Assembly (NCBI GenBank): GCA_031255875.1
Contig: JAIRRR010000119.1
Span: 1 to 7,674, forward strand
Length of the DNA stretch: 7,674 nucleotides
DNA from: Treponema sp.
GTDB lineage: Bacteria > Spirochaetota > Spirochaetia > Treponematales > Breznakiellaceae
Direction: 5' to 3'
Shown here: positions 1 to 6,326 of the stretch, one piece after another
Layout: each line of letters starts with the position of its first letter
Numbering within the stretch: the first letter of the stretch is position 1
Program-made: the position numbers and the translations under genes
Notes under the pieces: generated by a model
The model's input: the letters and a program-made list of their open reading frames with translations, nothing else
What the model was told of the DNA's origin: nothing
Database searches by the model: none

Positions 1-798
1 ATTGCCGAGGAAATCGGCAGGCGGGGCATGAAAATCGCCATGATCGGCATCCCCAAAACAGTGGACAACGATTTCTCGTATATCCAGAAATCCTTCGGTT
101 TCGACACGGCTGTGGCCAAGGCGGTGGACGCGGTAACCGCCGCCCACATGGAGGCCCACTCCCAGATCAACGGCATCGGCCTGGTAAAGGTGATGGGCCG
201 GGAATCGGGCTTCATCGCCGCGTACACCGCGCTGGCGAGCCACGAGGTAAACTTCGTGCTTATCCCGGAAGTGCCTTTCGAGCTTAACGGGCCTAACGGC
301 TTTCTCCACCACCTGGAAGACCGGATCAGGAGCCGGAAACACGCGGTGGTGGTGGCCGCCGAGGGCATACTTCAGGAACAGCTTGTTACGGAAAAGAAGA
401 CCGACGCCGGGGGCAACGCCAAAATTGCCGACGCGGGGGTATACCTCAAAGACCGCATCCAGGAGTATTTCGACTCCAAGGATATCGAGATTAACCTCAA
501 GTACATTGATCCGAGCTATATCATCCGTTCGGCCCCGGCTGACCCGGTCGATTCCGTCTACTGCGAACGCCTGGGCAACGCGGCGGTCCACGCCGCCATG
601 GCGGGGAAAACCAAGGTCCTTATCGGCCTGGTGAACAACGAATTCGTGCACCTCCCCATGAAGGTGGCGGTTCACCGCAACCACGTTGACCCGGAAAGCA
701 ACCTCTGGCGGGATACCCTGGACGCCACCCATCAGCCGACCCTGATGGTGAACAACCCCATAGGGCGGCTGTTCGGCGTCAAGCCCGAAGAAGGCTAA
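1..798 (+). CDS. 6-phosphofructokinase, long (group II/III) type; 5' end outside window
   Basis: Phosphofructokinase phosphorylates fructose 6-phosphate to fructose 1,6-bisphosphate in cytosolic glycolysis. The frame is open from base 1, so the ATG at 28 is an internal methionine and 265 residues are visible; family members of this type are about 440-460 residues, so the N-terminal 40% or so is missing. Visible motifs are PKTVDND at bases 52-72, with the catalytic aspartates; MGRESGF near 193-213, which binds the sugar phosphate; a PE pair near 265; AEG near 358; and YIIRSAP near 520-540. The segment KYIDPSY just before the last motif and the end of the domain resemble trypanosome ATP-dependent PFK and the related spirochaete enzymes. 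The Lys in PKTVDND is found in both PPi-dependent enzymes and this ATP-dependent branch. The donor-discriminating GGDGT/GGDDS motif lies upstream of the window, so the phosphoryl donor cannot be read here. The gene converges on the next one, with 30 bases between stop codons. Confidence 0.93.
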   Translation: MAEEIGRRGMKIAMIGIPKTVDNDFSYIQKSFGFDTAVAKAVDAVTAAHMEAHSQINGIGLVKVMGRESGFIAAYTALASHEVNFVLIPEVPFELNGPNGFLHHLEDRIRSRKHAVVVAAEGILQEQLVTEKKTDAGGNAKIADAGVYLKDRIQEYFDSKDIEINLKYIDPSYIIRSAPADPVDSVYCERLGNAAVHAAMAGKTKVLIGLVNNEFVHLPMKVAVHRNHVDPESNLWRDTLDATHQPTLMVNNPIGRLFGVKPEEG

Positions 799-805
799 CA
801 GGGGC

Positions 806-836
806 GCGGGCCCGCCCGGGGCCGGGAATTATTTTT
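806..836 (+). terminator. Candidate intrinsic terminator of the phosphofructokinase gene
   Basis: Eight bases after the PFK stop is a very GC-rich block that can fold in several registers, for example GGCCC (809-813) with GGGCC (819-823), or CCCG (815-818) with CGGG (823-826). It is followed by a T-rich run, aattattttt, up to 836. The T-run overlaps the last codons of the convergent gene. The stems are short and compete with each other, so the call is moderate. Confidence 0.45.
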
Positions 837-2352
837 CGCGCCTTGTTTCCAGCTGCAGCCGCCACGACAGGGAGAGTGCCCATTCCTGCGGGAATTCCGG
901 CGCGCTTATCTTGAGGCTGAAACGGCCGAGCCTGCCCCGCACCGCCGCGCCCAGGGAGAGATCCCAGACCGGATCTTTCCCCTTTGCTGCGGCGTACCCG
1001 GCCCTTGCCCTGAAATTCAGAAAACTTACCGGAAAGGAAACGTTCCCCGAAATTTTGGCGGTTTCGAATTCCTGCGAGGCAGGGGCCGGGAAAAACACGA
1101 CCGCCCCCTCCGCCGCGCTGACGCCGCTTACCGAGCCCTGAAGCCCGAAACCGAAGGACCCCAGGCTAAAGCCAACGCCGGTTTCCGCCTTGTCTACAAT
1201 CTTGTCCGGGTTCCGGGCGTCCCGGCTGATCCCGGCGCTTACCCTTACCGGCCTGAACGGGAATAATCCCCCTGTTTTTAAATTCGAGGGGAAGCGGTAG
1301 TAAAGCGAGACAGCGCCGCGGTCGAAATTTTCGCCGAATTCCGGGGAGCGGATGTCCACGCCGGCCCGGATAAAGCTTGTCCGCTTCCATTTCCACTCAA
1401 AACGGCCCGCCGCGCGGAAGGCCGCCCCGGCCGCCGTTCCCGCCCTGTCAACAAAACGCCTTTCCGCTCCGGTTATGCCCAGGTTGAGTTCCCAGGGTTT
1501 GTCCCAGAGCCGCAGGGCCAGGTTGCCGTAAAGCCCCCGGCCCCAGGCAAAGGTCTCCGACAGAGCGCCGTCCGCAGCGGCGGAAAAGAACGGGCTGCTC
1601 AGGGAGAGGCCGAAACCGTAGAGCCTGGAATCCCGTTCCGGGAGCGGGGGCGTTTCCGAAAACCACGCGGAAACCTCGCGCGGGGCGACGCTCCGGCCGG
1701 AGTAGAAGCCCTCGGCCCGCAGGCCGGTTTTGGCGGGGAGCCGGGCATCCAGCCCCGCCCCGAACGCGCTGTTGGAAACGCCGTCGAACTGGGCCGAGGC
1801 ATAGGGCCGGAAAAAGGCGTTTTTGGAAAACAGGCTCAGCCAGGGGCTGCCCAGGTAAAGGTAGGCTTCCGTCTCGGCCCTGGAGGACAGCCCGGTTCGG
1901 AGATCCGCCCCCAGAGGCTTGCGGGCGTCCGCGAAAGGCGTTGATTTTCCCCACGGGTTGCGGAGCCGCGCCGGAAGCCCCCATTCCTCAAGCGTGCCGT
2001 AGAGCAGCCTTGAGCCGGTCAGGTTGTGGTAAAGCCCCCCGGAAAGAGCGGTGTTCCCGGTTTCCCAGCCCTCGCTGAAAAAGCCGGGCCGTTTGTCGAG
2101 CGCCTGGGCCCGGGCAAGCAGCCCGAAAGCCCCCAGGCGGAAATCCCCCCGGTTGGCAAGGTTGCCCGGAATATCCCAGGAACCTGTCCAGAGGGCGCTC
2201 GCTGTAAAGTCCGGAAGCCCCGGTTTTGCCGCGCCGCCGGAAACGGCCCCGCCCGTGTCCGCAGCCTTCGCGGGGAAGGCCGGGACGGCAAGGAGCAGGA
2301 GGGCGAAAGCCGGGCCAAGCGGGCGGCGTAACAAAAAAACGAATCTGTTCAT
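829..2352 (-). CDS. Secreted protein of unknown function, probable outer-membrane beta-barrel
   Basis: I do not recognise a named family. The 507-residue protein starts with a typical signal peptide: MNRF, two arginines, a hydrophobic core around residues 14-26, and a likely signal peptidase I site after AKA (residue 30). There is no lipobox. The rest is rich in Gly, Ala, Ser, Phe, Tyr and Trp, with many short stretches of alternating polar and hydrophobic residues separated by turn-forming Gly/Asn/Asp/Pro. That is the pattern of antiparallel beta-strands in outer-membrane barrels. It has no cysteine and no methionine after residue 1, which fits an envelope protein. It does not end in the usual terminal Phe; the last predicted strand is around WALSLSWRLQL, followed by a charged tail. 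The ATG at 2352 is the only reasonable start, since an in-frame stop lies at 2386-2388 with no start codon between. Its Shine-Dalgarno candidate AAGGG is only 2 bases away, unusually close. The gene is separated from the upstream transporter operon by a terminator and so probably has its own promoter. Confidence 0.75.
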   Translation of the reverse strand: MNRFVFLLRRPLGPAFALLLLAVPAFPAKAADTGGAVSGGAAKPGLPDFTASALWTGSWDIPGNLANRGDFRLGAFGLLARAQALDKRPGFFSEGWETGNTALSGGLYHNLTGSRLLYGTLEEWGLPARLRNPWGKSTPFADARKPLGADLRTGLSSRAETEAYLYLGSPWLSLFSKNAFFRPYASAQFDGVSNSAFGAGLDARLPAKTGLRAEGFYSGRSVAPREVSAWFSETPPLPERDSRLYGFGLSLSSPFFSAAADGALSETFAWGRGLYGNLALRLWDKPWELNLGITGAERRFVDRAGTAAGAAFRAAGRFEWKWKRTSFIRAGVDIRSPEFGENFDRGAVSLYYRFPSNLKTGGLFPFRPVRVSAGISRDARNPDKIVDKAETGVGFSLGSFGFGLQGSVSGVSAAEGAVVFFPAPASQEFETAKISGNVSFPVSFLNFRARAGYAAAKGKDPVWDLSLGAAVRGRLGRFSLKISAPEFPQEWALSLSWRLQLETRREK

Positions 2353-2367
2353 ACCCTTATTAGGGGT
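2353..2367. repeat. 15-bp near-palindrome overlapping the ribosome-binding region of the barrel gene
   Basis: ACCCTTATTAGGGGT is symmetrical about base 2360, with seven arms matched if one T-G pair is allowed. It directly abuts the start codon at 2352 and includes the only purine-rich Shine-Dalgarno candidate. It could be an operator or an RNA hairpin that hides the ribosome-binding site. The short length makes chance possible. Confidence 0.3.
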
Positions 2368-2398
2368 CGAACCCGGCGTTTTGCTTTAATCCGGCGGG

Positions 2399-2430
2399 AA
2401 AAAAGCGGGAAATTTTTTGGGAATTTTTTT
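2399..2430. promoter_or_regulatory. Three A/T tracts about 12 bp apart upstream of the barrel gene
   Basis: Within GC-rich DNA there are AAAAAA at 2399-2404, AAATTTTTT at 2410-2418 and AATTTTTTT at 2422-2430, separated by GCGGG and GGG. The last two form a near-tandem 12-bp repeat. They lie 47-78 bases upstream of the ATG at 2352, where an UP element or bent promoter DNA would sit. I could not assign convincing -35 and -10 boxes, so this is only a probable promoter region. Confidence 0.3.
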
Positions 2431-2483
2431 GGAAGTTTGCTGTGTATGGCGCGGCCCGTGCCGGAAAAACCGGACGGCCCGGC

Positions 2484-2522
2484 AAAAAATTGGCCCGGCC
2501 ATCCGCTAAACGGACGCCGGGC
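2484..2522 (-). terminator. Intrinsic terminator of the sugar ABC transporter operon
   Basis: Read on the minus strand, GCCCGGC pairs with GCCGGGC (2516-2522 with 2493-2499). The stem continues as GTCCG with CGGAT (2511-2515 with 2501-2505) around one bulged base (2500), with a five-base loop TTTAG. After the stem come three bases and six T residues (2489-2484). This 12-bp stem followed by a T-run is a textbook Rho-independent terminator, about 55 bases after the binding-protein stop. It should end the operon transcript before the barrel gene. Confidence 0.82.
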
Positions 2523-2547
2523 TGCGGCATTACGCCTTCTCCCGCAA

Positions 2548-2568
2548 TGCCGGGCATGAAACCCGGCA
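2548..2568 (-). repeat. Hairpin just after the binding-protein stop codon
   Basis: A perfect 7-bp inverted repeat (TGCCGGG and CCCGGCA, with a 7-base loop) starts 9 bases after the stop at 2578. No T-run follows on the minus strand. It is more likely a 3'-end stabilising hairpin or auxiliary structure preceding the real terminator at 2484-2522. Confidence 0.5.
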
Positions 2569-2577
2569 ACGGGCGTT

Positions 2578-3576
2578 TTACATAAACTGGGTTACATTGT
2601 CCTTGGTGACCGCCTTAAAGGGAATCCAGACATCGTCCATTTTTTTCTGGCCTATTTCAAGGAGCTTGATAGCGGCGTCAACACCGCCCGCGCCCTGGCC
2701 TGCCGCGTCCTGGAAAACCGTCGCGTCAAGGCGTCCCGCCTCGATAGCTTTAAGCGCGTCGGCAATAGCGTCAACACCGACGATTATGACCTGGTCTTTT
2801 ACGCCCTTGGCTTCGGCTGCCTCAAGGGCGCCCATGGCCATATCGTCGTTCTGGCAGATGATGGCGTCAATATCGTTGTTGTATTTTGTAAGCCAGTCCT
2901 CGGCGAGGGACATGGCCGTATCCCGCCTCCAGTTGGCGGTCTGCTCTTCCAGAACCTGGATGTTCATGGAAGCGTCGTTAAACAGGCTTTCTTCGATACC
3001 CTGTTTGCGGAAAATCTGGGGCGACACGCCGATGGGGCCCATCATGTAGCAGACGCGGGCGCCGGGCTGAAGCCTGGTCTTGAGGTATTCGCCCTGGATC
3101 TTGCCCGCGTCAACATCGTCGGAACCGACATAGGTCACTTTGCTGATATTGTTCGTGGTGGTATTGTCGCCGACCAGGACGATTCCCGCCTCTTCAGCCA
3201 TATCGATAATCGGCGCGCTTCCGTCGTAGTCAACAGCGATAAGGACGATGGCGTCAAAGCGCTGGGTTATCGCGTCTTCCGCCTGCTGAATCTGCTTGTT
3301 CATGTCGCCTTCGGCATCGAAAACAGTGACGGTGCACTTGTCGGAAAGCTCCTGCCCGCGCCTAAGGGCCGCATCGGAAATGTTTTTTACAAACACGTCC
3401 ATGTTGCCCTTTGCCAGGAAAGCGATGCGCCACTTCTGCGCCTCGGCTGTCTGCTGGGCTGTTGCGCCTGTTTGCTGGCCTGCCCCGGCTGACGATGTCC
3501 TGCTGCATCCGGCTACGAGGCCTACGGCTAAAAGCGCCAGCAAGCCAAGAACGATTAAGCCAAATCCCTTCTTCAT
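2578..3576 (-). CDS. Sugar ABC transporter substrate-binding lipoprotein (RbsB-like, Peripla_BP_4 family)
   Basis: This 332-residue protein is the extracytoplasmic receptor that captures the substrate and delivers it to the membrane permease. Residues 1-23 form a lipoprotein signal ending in VAGC, so Cys24 should be lipidated after signal peptidase II cleavage. A Ser/Ala/Gln-rich linker follows to about residue 46. The two-lobed binding fold runs from KWRIAFLAKGN (48-58) to the end. Family landmarks include YVGSDD (149-154), NDDMAMGA (243-250), VGVDA (267-271) and FQDA (288-291). By alignment in my head to E. coli RbsB, probable pocket residues are Arg190, Trp216, Asn243, Asp269 and Gln289. 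The RbsB Asp-Arg pair appears here as Asp116-Tyr117, so ribose specificity should not be assumed; the substrate is unknown. The ATG at 3576 has a strong AGGAGG at 3584-3589, 7 bases away. It is the last gene of the operon, 79 bases after the permease, an uncommon position since binding proteins are often encoded first. Confidence 0.93.
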   Translation of the reverse strand: MKKGFGLIVLGLLALLAVGLVAGCSRTSSAGAGQQTGATAQQTAEAQKWRIAFLAKGNMDVFVKNISDAALRRGQELSDKCTVTVFDAEGDMNKQIQQAEDAITQRFDAIVLIAVDYDGSAPIIDMAEEAGIVLVGDNTTTNNISKVTYVGSDDVDAGKIQGEYLKTRLQPGARVCYMMGPIGVSPQIFRKQGIEESLFNDASMNIQVLEEQTANWRRDTAMSLAEDWLTKYNNDIDAIICQNDDMAMGALEAAEAKGVKDQVIIVGVDAIADALKAIEAGRLDATVFQDAAGQGAGGVDAAIKLLEIGQKKMDDVWIPFKAVTKDNVTQFM

Positions 3577-3608
3577 TTTCGTTCCTCCTGGGAATAGTAT
3601 TATTCTGC

Positions 3609-3636
3609 GTTTCCTAAAACCGGAGTTTCAGGAAAC
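3609..3636 (-). ncRNA. Intergenic mRNA hairpin between permease and binding-protein genes
   Basis: GTTTCCT (3609-3615) and AGGAAAC (3630-3636) form a perfect 7-bp stem. After one mismatched pair, AAAC and GTTT add 4 bp around a four-base loop (3621-3624). No T-run follows on the minus strand, so it is not a standard terminator. In operons of binding-protein transporters, such hairpins often protect the binding-protein mRNA or set its level relative to the membrane parts; that role here is inferred from position. This is a structure within the operon mRNA, not a claim of an independent RNA gene. Confidence 0.5.
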
Positions 3637-3655
3637 TTTATCCACATTAACGGTA

Positions 3656-4642
3656 TTACTTGCCCCTCCGCTTGATGGTCATATCCAGCATGACCGCTGC
3701 AATAATAATAAAGCCCTTTACAATCTGTTGATAATAAGAGGACACGCCCAGCAAGGTCAGACAGTTTATCATAATACCTATAATGATGAATCCCATAATA
3801 GTGCCGCCCACGGTTCCGGAACCGCCGATCATGCTGGTCCCCCCGATGGCGGCGGCGGATATCGCGTCAAGCTCGTAGCCCTGGCCCGCCGTCGGCTGGC
3901 CCGAACTGATGCGGGCGGTAAGGATAATCGCCGTAAGCCCGGCAAGTACCCCGACAATAACGTAAACGGATATTTCGACAAGTTTGGTCCTTACCCCCGC
4001 GAGTTTTGCCGCCTGGCGGTTGCCGCCCAAAGCGTAGACGTGGCGGCCGAAAACCGTAAAATTCAGCACGATATACGCCAAAAGACAGACGGACAGCAGA
4101 ATCCAGATGGGGTTGGGAATACCGAGGGAACTGCCCTTGCCTATGTTAAGAAATTTATCGTCCAGGATAAGGTAAGGCCGTCCGTTGGAATAGACCAGCG
4201 CGAAGCCCCGGGCAATGGCCTGGGTGGCGAGAGTCGCGATAAACGGGGGAAGCCCGCCAACCGCGATAAGGAAACCGTTGGTTATGCCGAAAACAAATGC
4301 CCCGGTCATACCCAGCGCGACGGCCATCTGCCAGGAACCGCCCCGGTCCAGATGGTAGCCGGCGATAACGCTGGTGACCGCCACAATCGCGCCTATGGAA
4401 AGATCGATGCCGCCCGTAAGAATTACAAAAGTAATACCGATAGCCAGGATACCGTTCATCGAAACCTGCCGTAAGACATTTACGATATTCCCGCTGGTCA
4501 GAAATACAGGAGGCCTGCTCGGAATAATGACGGGCTCCAGCACAAAACGCATAAGCAGTATCATTAAAATAATTACAAAGAAAAGGCCGAAACGCTGTAT
4601 CATTTCTACAAGTTTTTTGCTGTCAAGTTTCAAGGAATTCAT
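3656..4642 (-). CDS. Sugar ABC transporter permease (RbsC/MglC-like, BPD_transp_2 family)
   Basis: The 328-residue integral membrane protein forms the import channel for the sugar. After a short basic cytoplasmic start there are hydrophobic segments around residues 18-36, 62-76, 82-96, 106-127, 132-150, 179-197, 223-243, 282-299 and 307-320. Family signatures are GGIDLSIGA (77-85), GLPPFIATLAT (130-140), GGNRQAAKLAGV (206-217), and the Gly-rich stretch AIGGTSMIGGSGTVGG (265-280) that belongs to the ATPase-contacting region. Length matches E. coli RbsC (321) and MglC (336). I choose the ATG at 4642-4640. A TTG immediately upstream (4645-4643) is also in frame, but it is only 4 bases from the GGAGG at 4650-4654, while the ATG is 7 bases away. 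The ATG shares one base with the ATPase stop (TGATG), indicating translational coupling. Substrate specificity cannot be read from this subunit. Confidence 0.95.
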   Translation of the reverse strand: MNSLKLDSKKLVEMIQRFGLFFVIILMILLMRFVLEPVIIPSRPPVFLTSGNIVNVLRQVSMNGILAIGITFVILTGGIDLSIGAIVAVTSVIAGYHLDRGGSWQMAVALGMTGAFVFGITNGFLIAVGGLPPFIATLATQAIARGFALVYSNGRPYLILDDKFLNIGKGSSLGIPNPIWILLSVCLLAYIVLNFTVFGRHVYALGGNRQAAKLAGVRTKLVEISVYVIVGVLAGLTAIILTARISSGQPTAGQGYELDAISAAAIGGTSMIGGSGTVGGTIMGFIIIGIMINCLTLLGVSSYYQQIVKGFIIIAAVMLDMTIKRRGK

Positions 4643-6147
4643 CAAACACCCTCCAAGGCCAGCTTCAGAATGGCTTCCTGAGAAATTTCGTGCTTTTCGT
4701 TATACTCGCCCCGGACTCTTCCGTTGGACATAACCAGAATCCGGTCGCTCATGCCTATCAGTTCCGGCATTTCCGAGGAAATCATGATGATCGCGATCCC
4801 CTGTTTGGCCAGATCGGTCACCATGTTGTAAATACTGAATTTCGCCCCTACGTCAATGCCCCTGGTAGGCTCGTCGAGAATGACAACCTTGGGCCTGGAC
4901 ATAAGGCATTTTGCCAAAACCACTTTCTGCTGGTTGCCCCCCGAAAGGTTGACCACCGTATCGGCAATGCTGTTGCGCTTGACGGTCATTTCGTCGGCCT
5001 TTTTATTGCAGAGGTCCCGCTCCTTTGCGTGATTCAGGAAACCGCCCTTCGAGAACAGCTCCTCGTTCTTCAGGGCGATATTTTCCTTGACGCTCCGGCA
5101 GAGCACCAGCCCCAGGGCTTTCCGGTCCTCGGGCGCCATGGTGATAAAATTCCTCTTTGCCCCCTGGGGGCTGCCGATCTTGACCCGCCTGCCTTCCAGG
5201 TAAATTTCCCCGGAATCCAGCTTGTCAAACCCGACCAGCGCCCGCATCACCTCGCTCCGGCCCGCGCCGACCAGCCCGGCAAGGCCCAGAATTTCCCCGG
5301 CCCGTACCTTAAGGGAAACATCTTCGAACACCCCTTTGCGGGTAAAATTTCTTATTTCCAATACCACGTCGCCCTTCGGGGCGGTGTTTGCCGGATAGCC
5401 GCCGGACAGTTCCCGGCCTACCATCAGGCTGATAATCTTGCCCGGATCGGTTTGCGCCCGCTCGAAACAGCCCACGACCGCCCCGTCACGGAGCACCGAA
5501 ATCCGGTCGCCCAGCTGCATCACCTCGTCTATGCGGTGGGAAATGTAGATGATTCCGACCCCCCGCTCCTTCAGCAGGCTGATGGTCTTAAAAAGTTCCT
5601 CGGTTTCGTTGGAAGTAAGCGACGAGGTGGGCTCGTCCATGATGATAAGTTTGGCGTTATAGGAAACCGCCTTGATGATCTCGATCATCTGGATCTGGGC
5701 GATGTTCAGGGCTTTCATCTTCATGGACGGGGAGATCTTTTTGTCCATGTTGTATTCTTTCAGCAGAGCCCGGGTGTCCTCGTTGATCTGCCGGCGGTTC
5801 AGGAAGGGAGTCCCCTTGATGCGCTTTTCCCGCCCGACAAACACGTTTTCGGCAATGGTCATCTCCAGGATCGGGTTGAGTTCCTGGTGTATCATGGAAA
5901 TGCCCATTTTCAGGGCTTCCCTGGCGCCGTGGACGGTAACGGGCTTCCCTTCAAAGGTAATTTCCCCGCTGTCCGCGACGTAAATGCCCATGATAATCTT
6001 CATGAGCGTCGATTTTCCGGCGCCGTTTTCCCCCATCAGCGCGTGCAGCTCCCCGGACCTGACGTTGAAATCCGCGTCGGACAGCACCTTCGTGCCAAAA
6101 AAGGACTTGTTGACGGATTTCATTTCAAGGATGTACTGCCCGCCCAT
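4642..6147 (-). CDS. Sugar ABC transporter ATP-binding protein, two fused ATPase domains (RbsA/MglA-like)
   Basis: The 501-residue cytoplasmic ATPase drives sugar import and has two nucleotide-binding domains in one chain, as is normal for CUT2 transporters. Domain 1 has Walker A GENGAGKST (39-47), Q-loop Gln88, signature LNIAQIQMIEI (147-157), Walker B LIIMDEP (167-173) with catalytic Glu172, and His204 in YISHR. Domain 2 has a degenerate Walker A, GLVGAGRSE (291-299), with Arg for Lys; MAPEDR (337-342); a canonical LSGGNQQKV (401-409); Walker B VVILDEP (421-427); and Ser458 where the switch His would be. The second-domain degeneracy is typical of this family. The domain 1 signature has Asn148 where Ser is usual. 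The ATG at 6147 has a modest AGAGG about 10 bases upstream; another ATG five bases upstream is out of frame. It is the first operon gene, behind a leader of about 170 bases with operator-like repeats. Confidence 0.95.
   Translation of the reverse strand: MGGQYILEMKSVNKSFFGTKVLSDADFNVRSGELHALMGENGAGKSTLMKIIMGIYVADSGEITFEGKPVTVHGAREALKMGISMIHQELNPILEMTIAENVFVGREKRIKGTPFLNRRQINEDTRALLKEYNMDKKISPSMKMKALNIAQIQMIEIIKAVSYNAKLIIMDEPTSSLTSNETEELFKTISLLKERGVGIIYISHRIDEVMQLGDRISVLRDGAVVGCFERAQTDPGKIISLMVGRELSGGYPANTAPKGDVVLEIRNFTRKGVFEDVSLKVRAGEILGLAGLVGAGRSEVMRALVGFDKLDSGEIYLEGRRVKIGSPQGAKRNFITMAPEDRKALGLVLCRSVKENIALKNEELFSKGGFLNHAKERDLCNKKADEMTVKRNSIADTVVNLSGGNQQKVVLAKCLMSRPKVVILDEPTRGIDVGAKFSIYNMVTDLAKQGIAIIMISSEMPELIGMSDRILVMSNGRVRGEYNEKHEISQEAILKLALEGV
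4649..4654 (-). promoter_or_regulatory. Ribosome-binding site that fixes the permease start
   Basis: GGAGGG on the minus strand lies within the last codons of the ATPase gene. It is 7 bases from the ATG at 4642 but only 4 from the in-frame TTG at 4645, favouring the ATG. Together with the TGATG stop-start overlap it supports coupled translation. Confidence 0.7.
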
Positions 6148-6174
6148 ACCATTCGTACCTCTGTGTTCATACGC

Positions 6175-6194
6175 CCGGAATAACGTTTTTCCGG
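6175..6194. promoter_or_regulatory. Downstream operator-like palindrome in the transporter leader
   Basis: CCGGAATAACGTTTTTCCGG is a 20-bp palindrome with one mismatched pair, centred on AACGTT. Its inner 14 bases (6178-6191) are identical to 6336-6349. An AACGTT-type core with a central CG step is characteristic of operators of LacI/GalR-family repressors such as PurR and RbsR. It lies in the untranslated leader, 28-47 bases upstream of the ATPase ATG, about 140 bases after the predicted transcription start. A repressor here could act as a roadblock or as the second anchor of a DNA loop. Confidence 0.6.
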
Positions 6195-6237
6195 CATGGC
6201 CGGCGGGTAAAATCGCCTTCTCCGCTTCCGGGTTTCT

Positions 6238-6265
6238 CTAGTCGAAAGAAACAGACTTCGAGTAG
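6238..6265. repeat. Inverted repeat in the transporter leader
   Basis: CTAGTCGAA (6238-6246) and TTCGAGTAG (6257-6265) are inverted copies with one mismatched pair, separated by 10 bases. Half-site centres are 19 bp apart, close to two helical turns. It could be a binding site for a dimeric regulator or a leader RNA hairpin. I cannot assign it to a known regulator. Confidence 0.4.
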
Positions 6266-6291
6266 AAAAGGCAGAAACACCCCGGCCTTTC

Positions 6292-6314
6292 CGCTATAGC
6301 GCCGCTGTTCGGCG
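6292..6314. repeat. Palindrome and hairpin at the predicted 5' end of the operon mRNA
   Basis: CGCTATAGCG (6292-6301) is a perfect 10-bp palindrome. CGCCG (6300-6304) and CGGCG (6310-6314) form a 5-bp stem with a 5-base loop. Both would lie within roughly the first 30 bases of the transcript from the predicted promoter. A 5'-terminal hairpin of this kind can slow mRNA decay; that role is inferred. Confidence 0.35.
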
Positions 6315-6326
6315 GAAGATTTGTCC

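Noticed and set aside
1448..1984. A 178-codon minus-strand frame inside the barrel gene
   Set aside because: Its Arg/Pro/Gly-rich composition is typical of an out-of-frame reading of GC-rich DNA, and it is nested in a longer frame with a proper signal peptide.
2360..2569. A 69-codon minus-strand frame between the binding-protein and barrel genes
   Set aside because: It runs through the intrinsic terminator and the A/T tracts, has no supported ribosome-binding site and no recognisable content.
3296..4474. A 392-codon plus-strand open frame opposite the binding-protein and permease genes
   Set aside because: It spans two real genes and their intergenic hairpin and reads as low-complexity sequence with no domain; it is an antisense shadow.
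4690..6183. A 497-codon open frame on the plus strand opposite the ATPase gene
   Set aside because: The minus-strand product is a complete, motif-perfect ABC ATPase. The opposite frame has no recognisable domain and is a by-product of GC-rich codon use.
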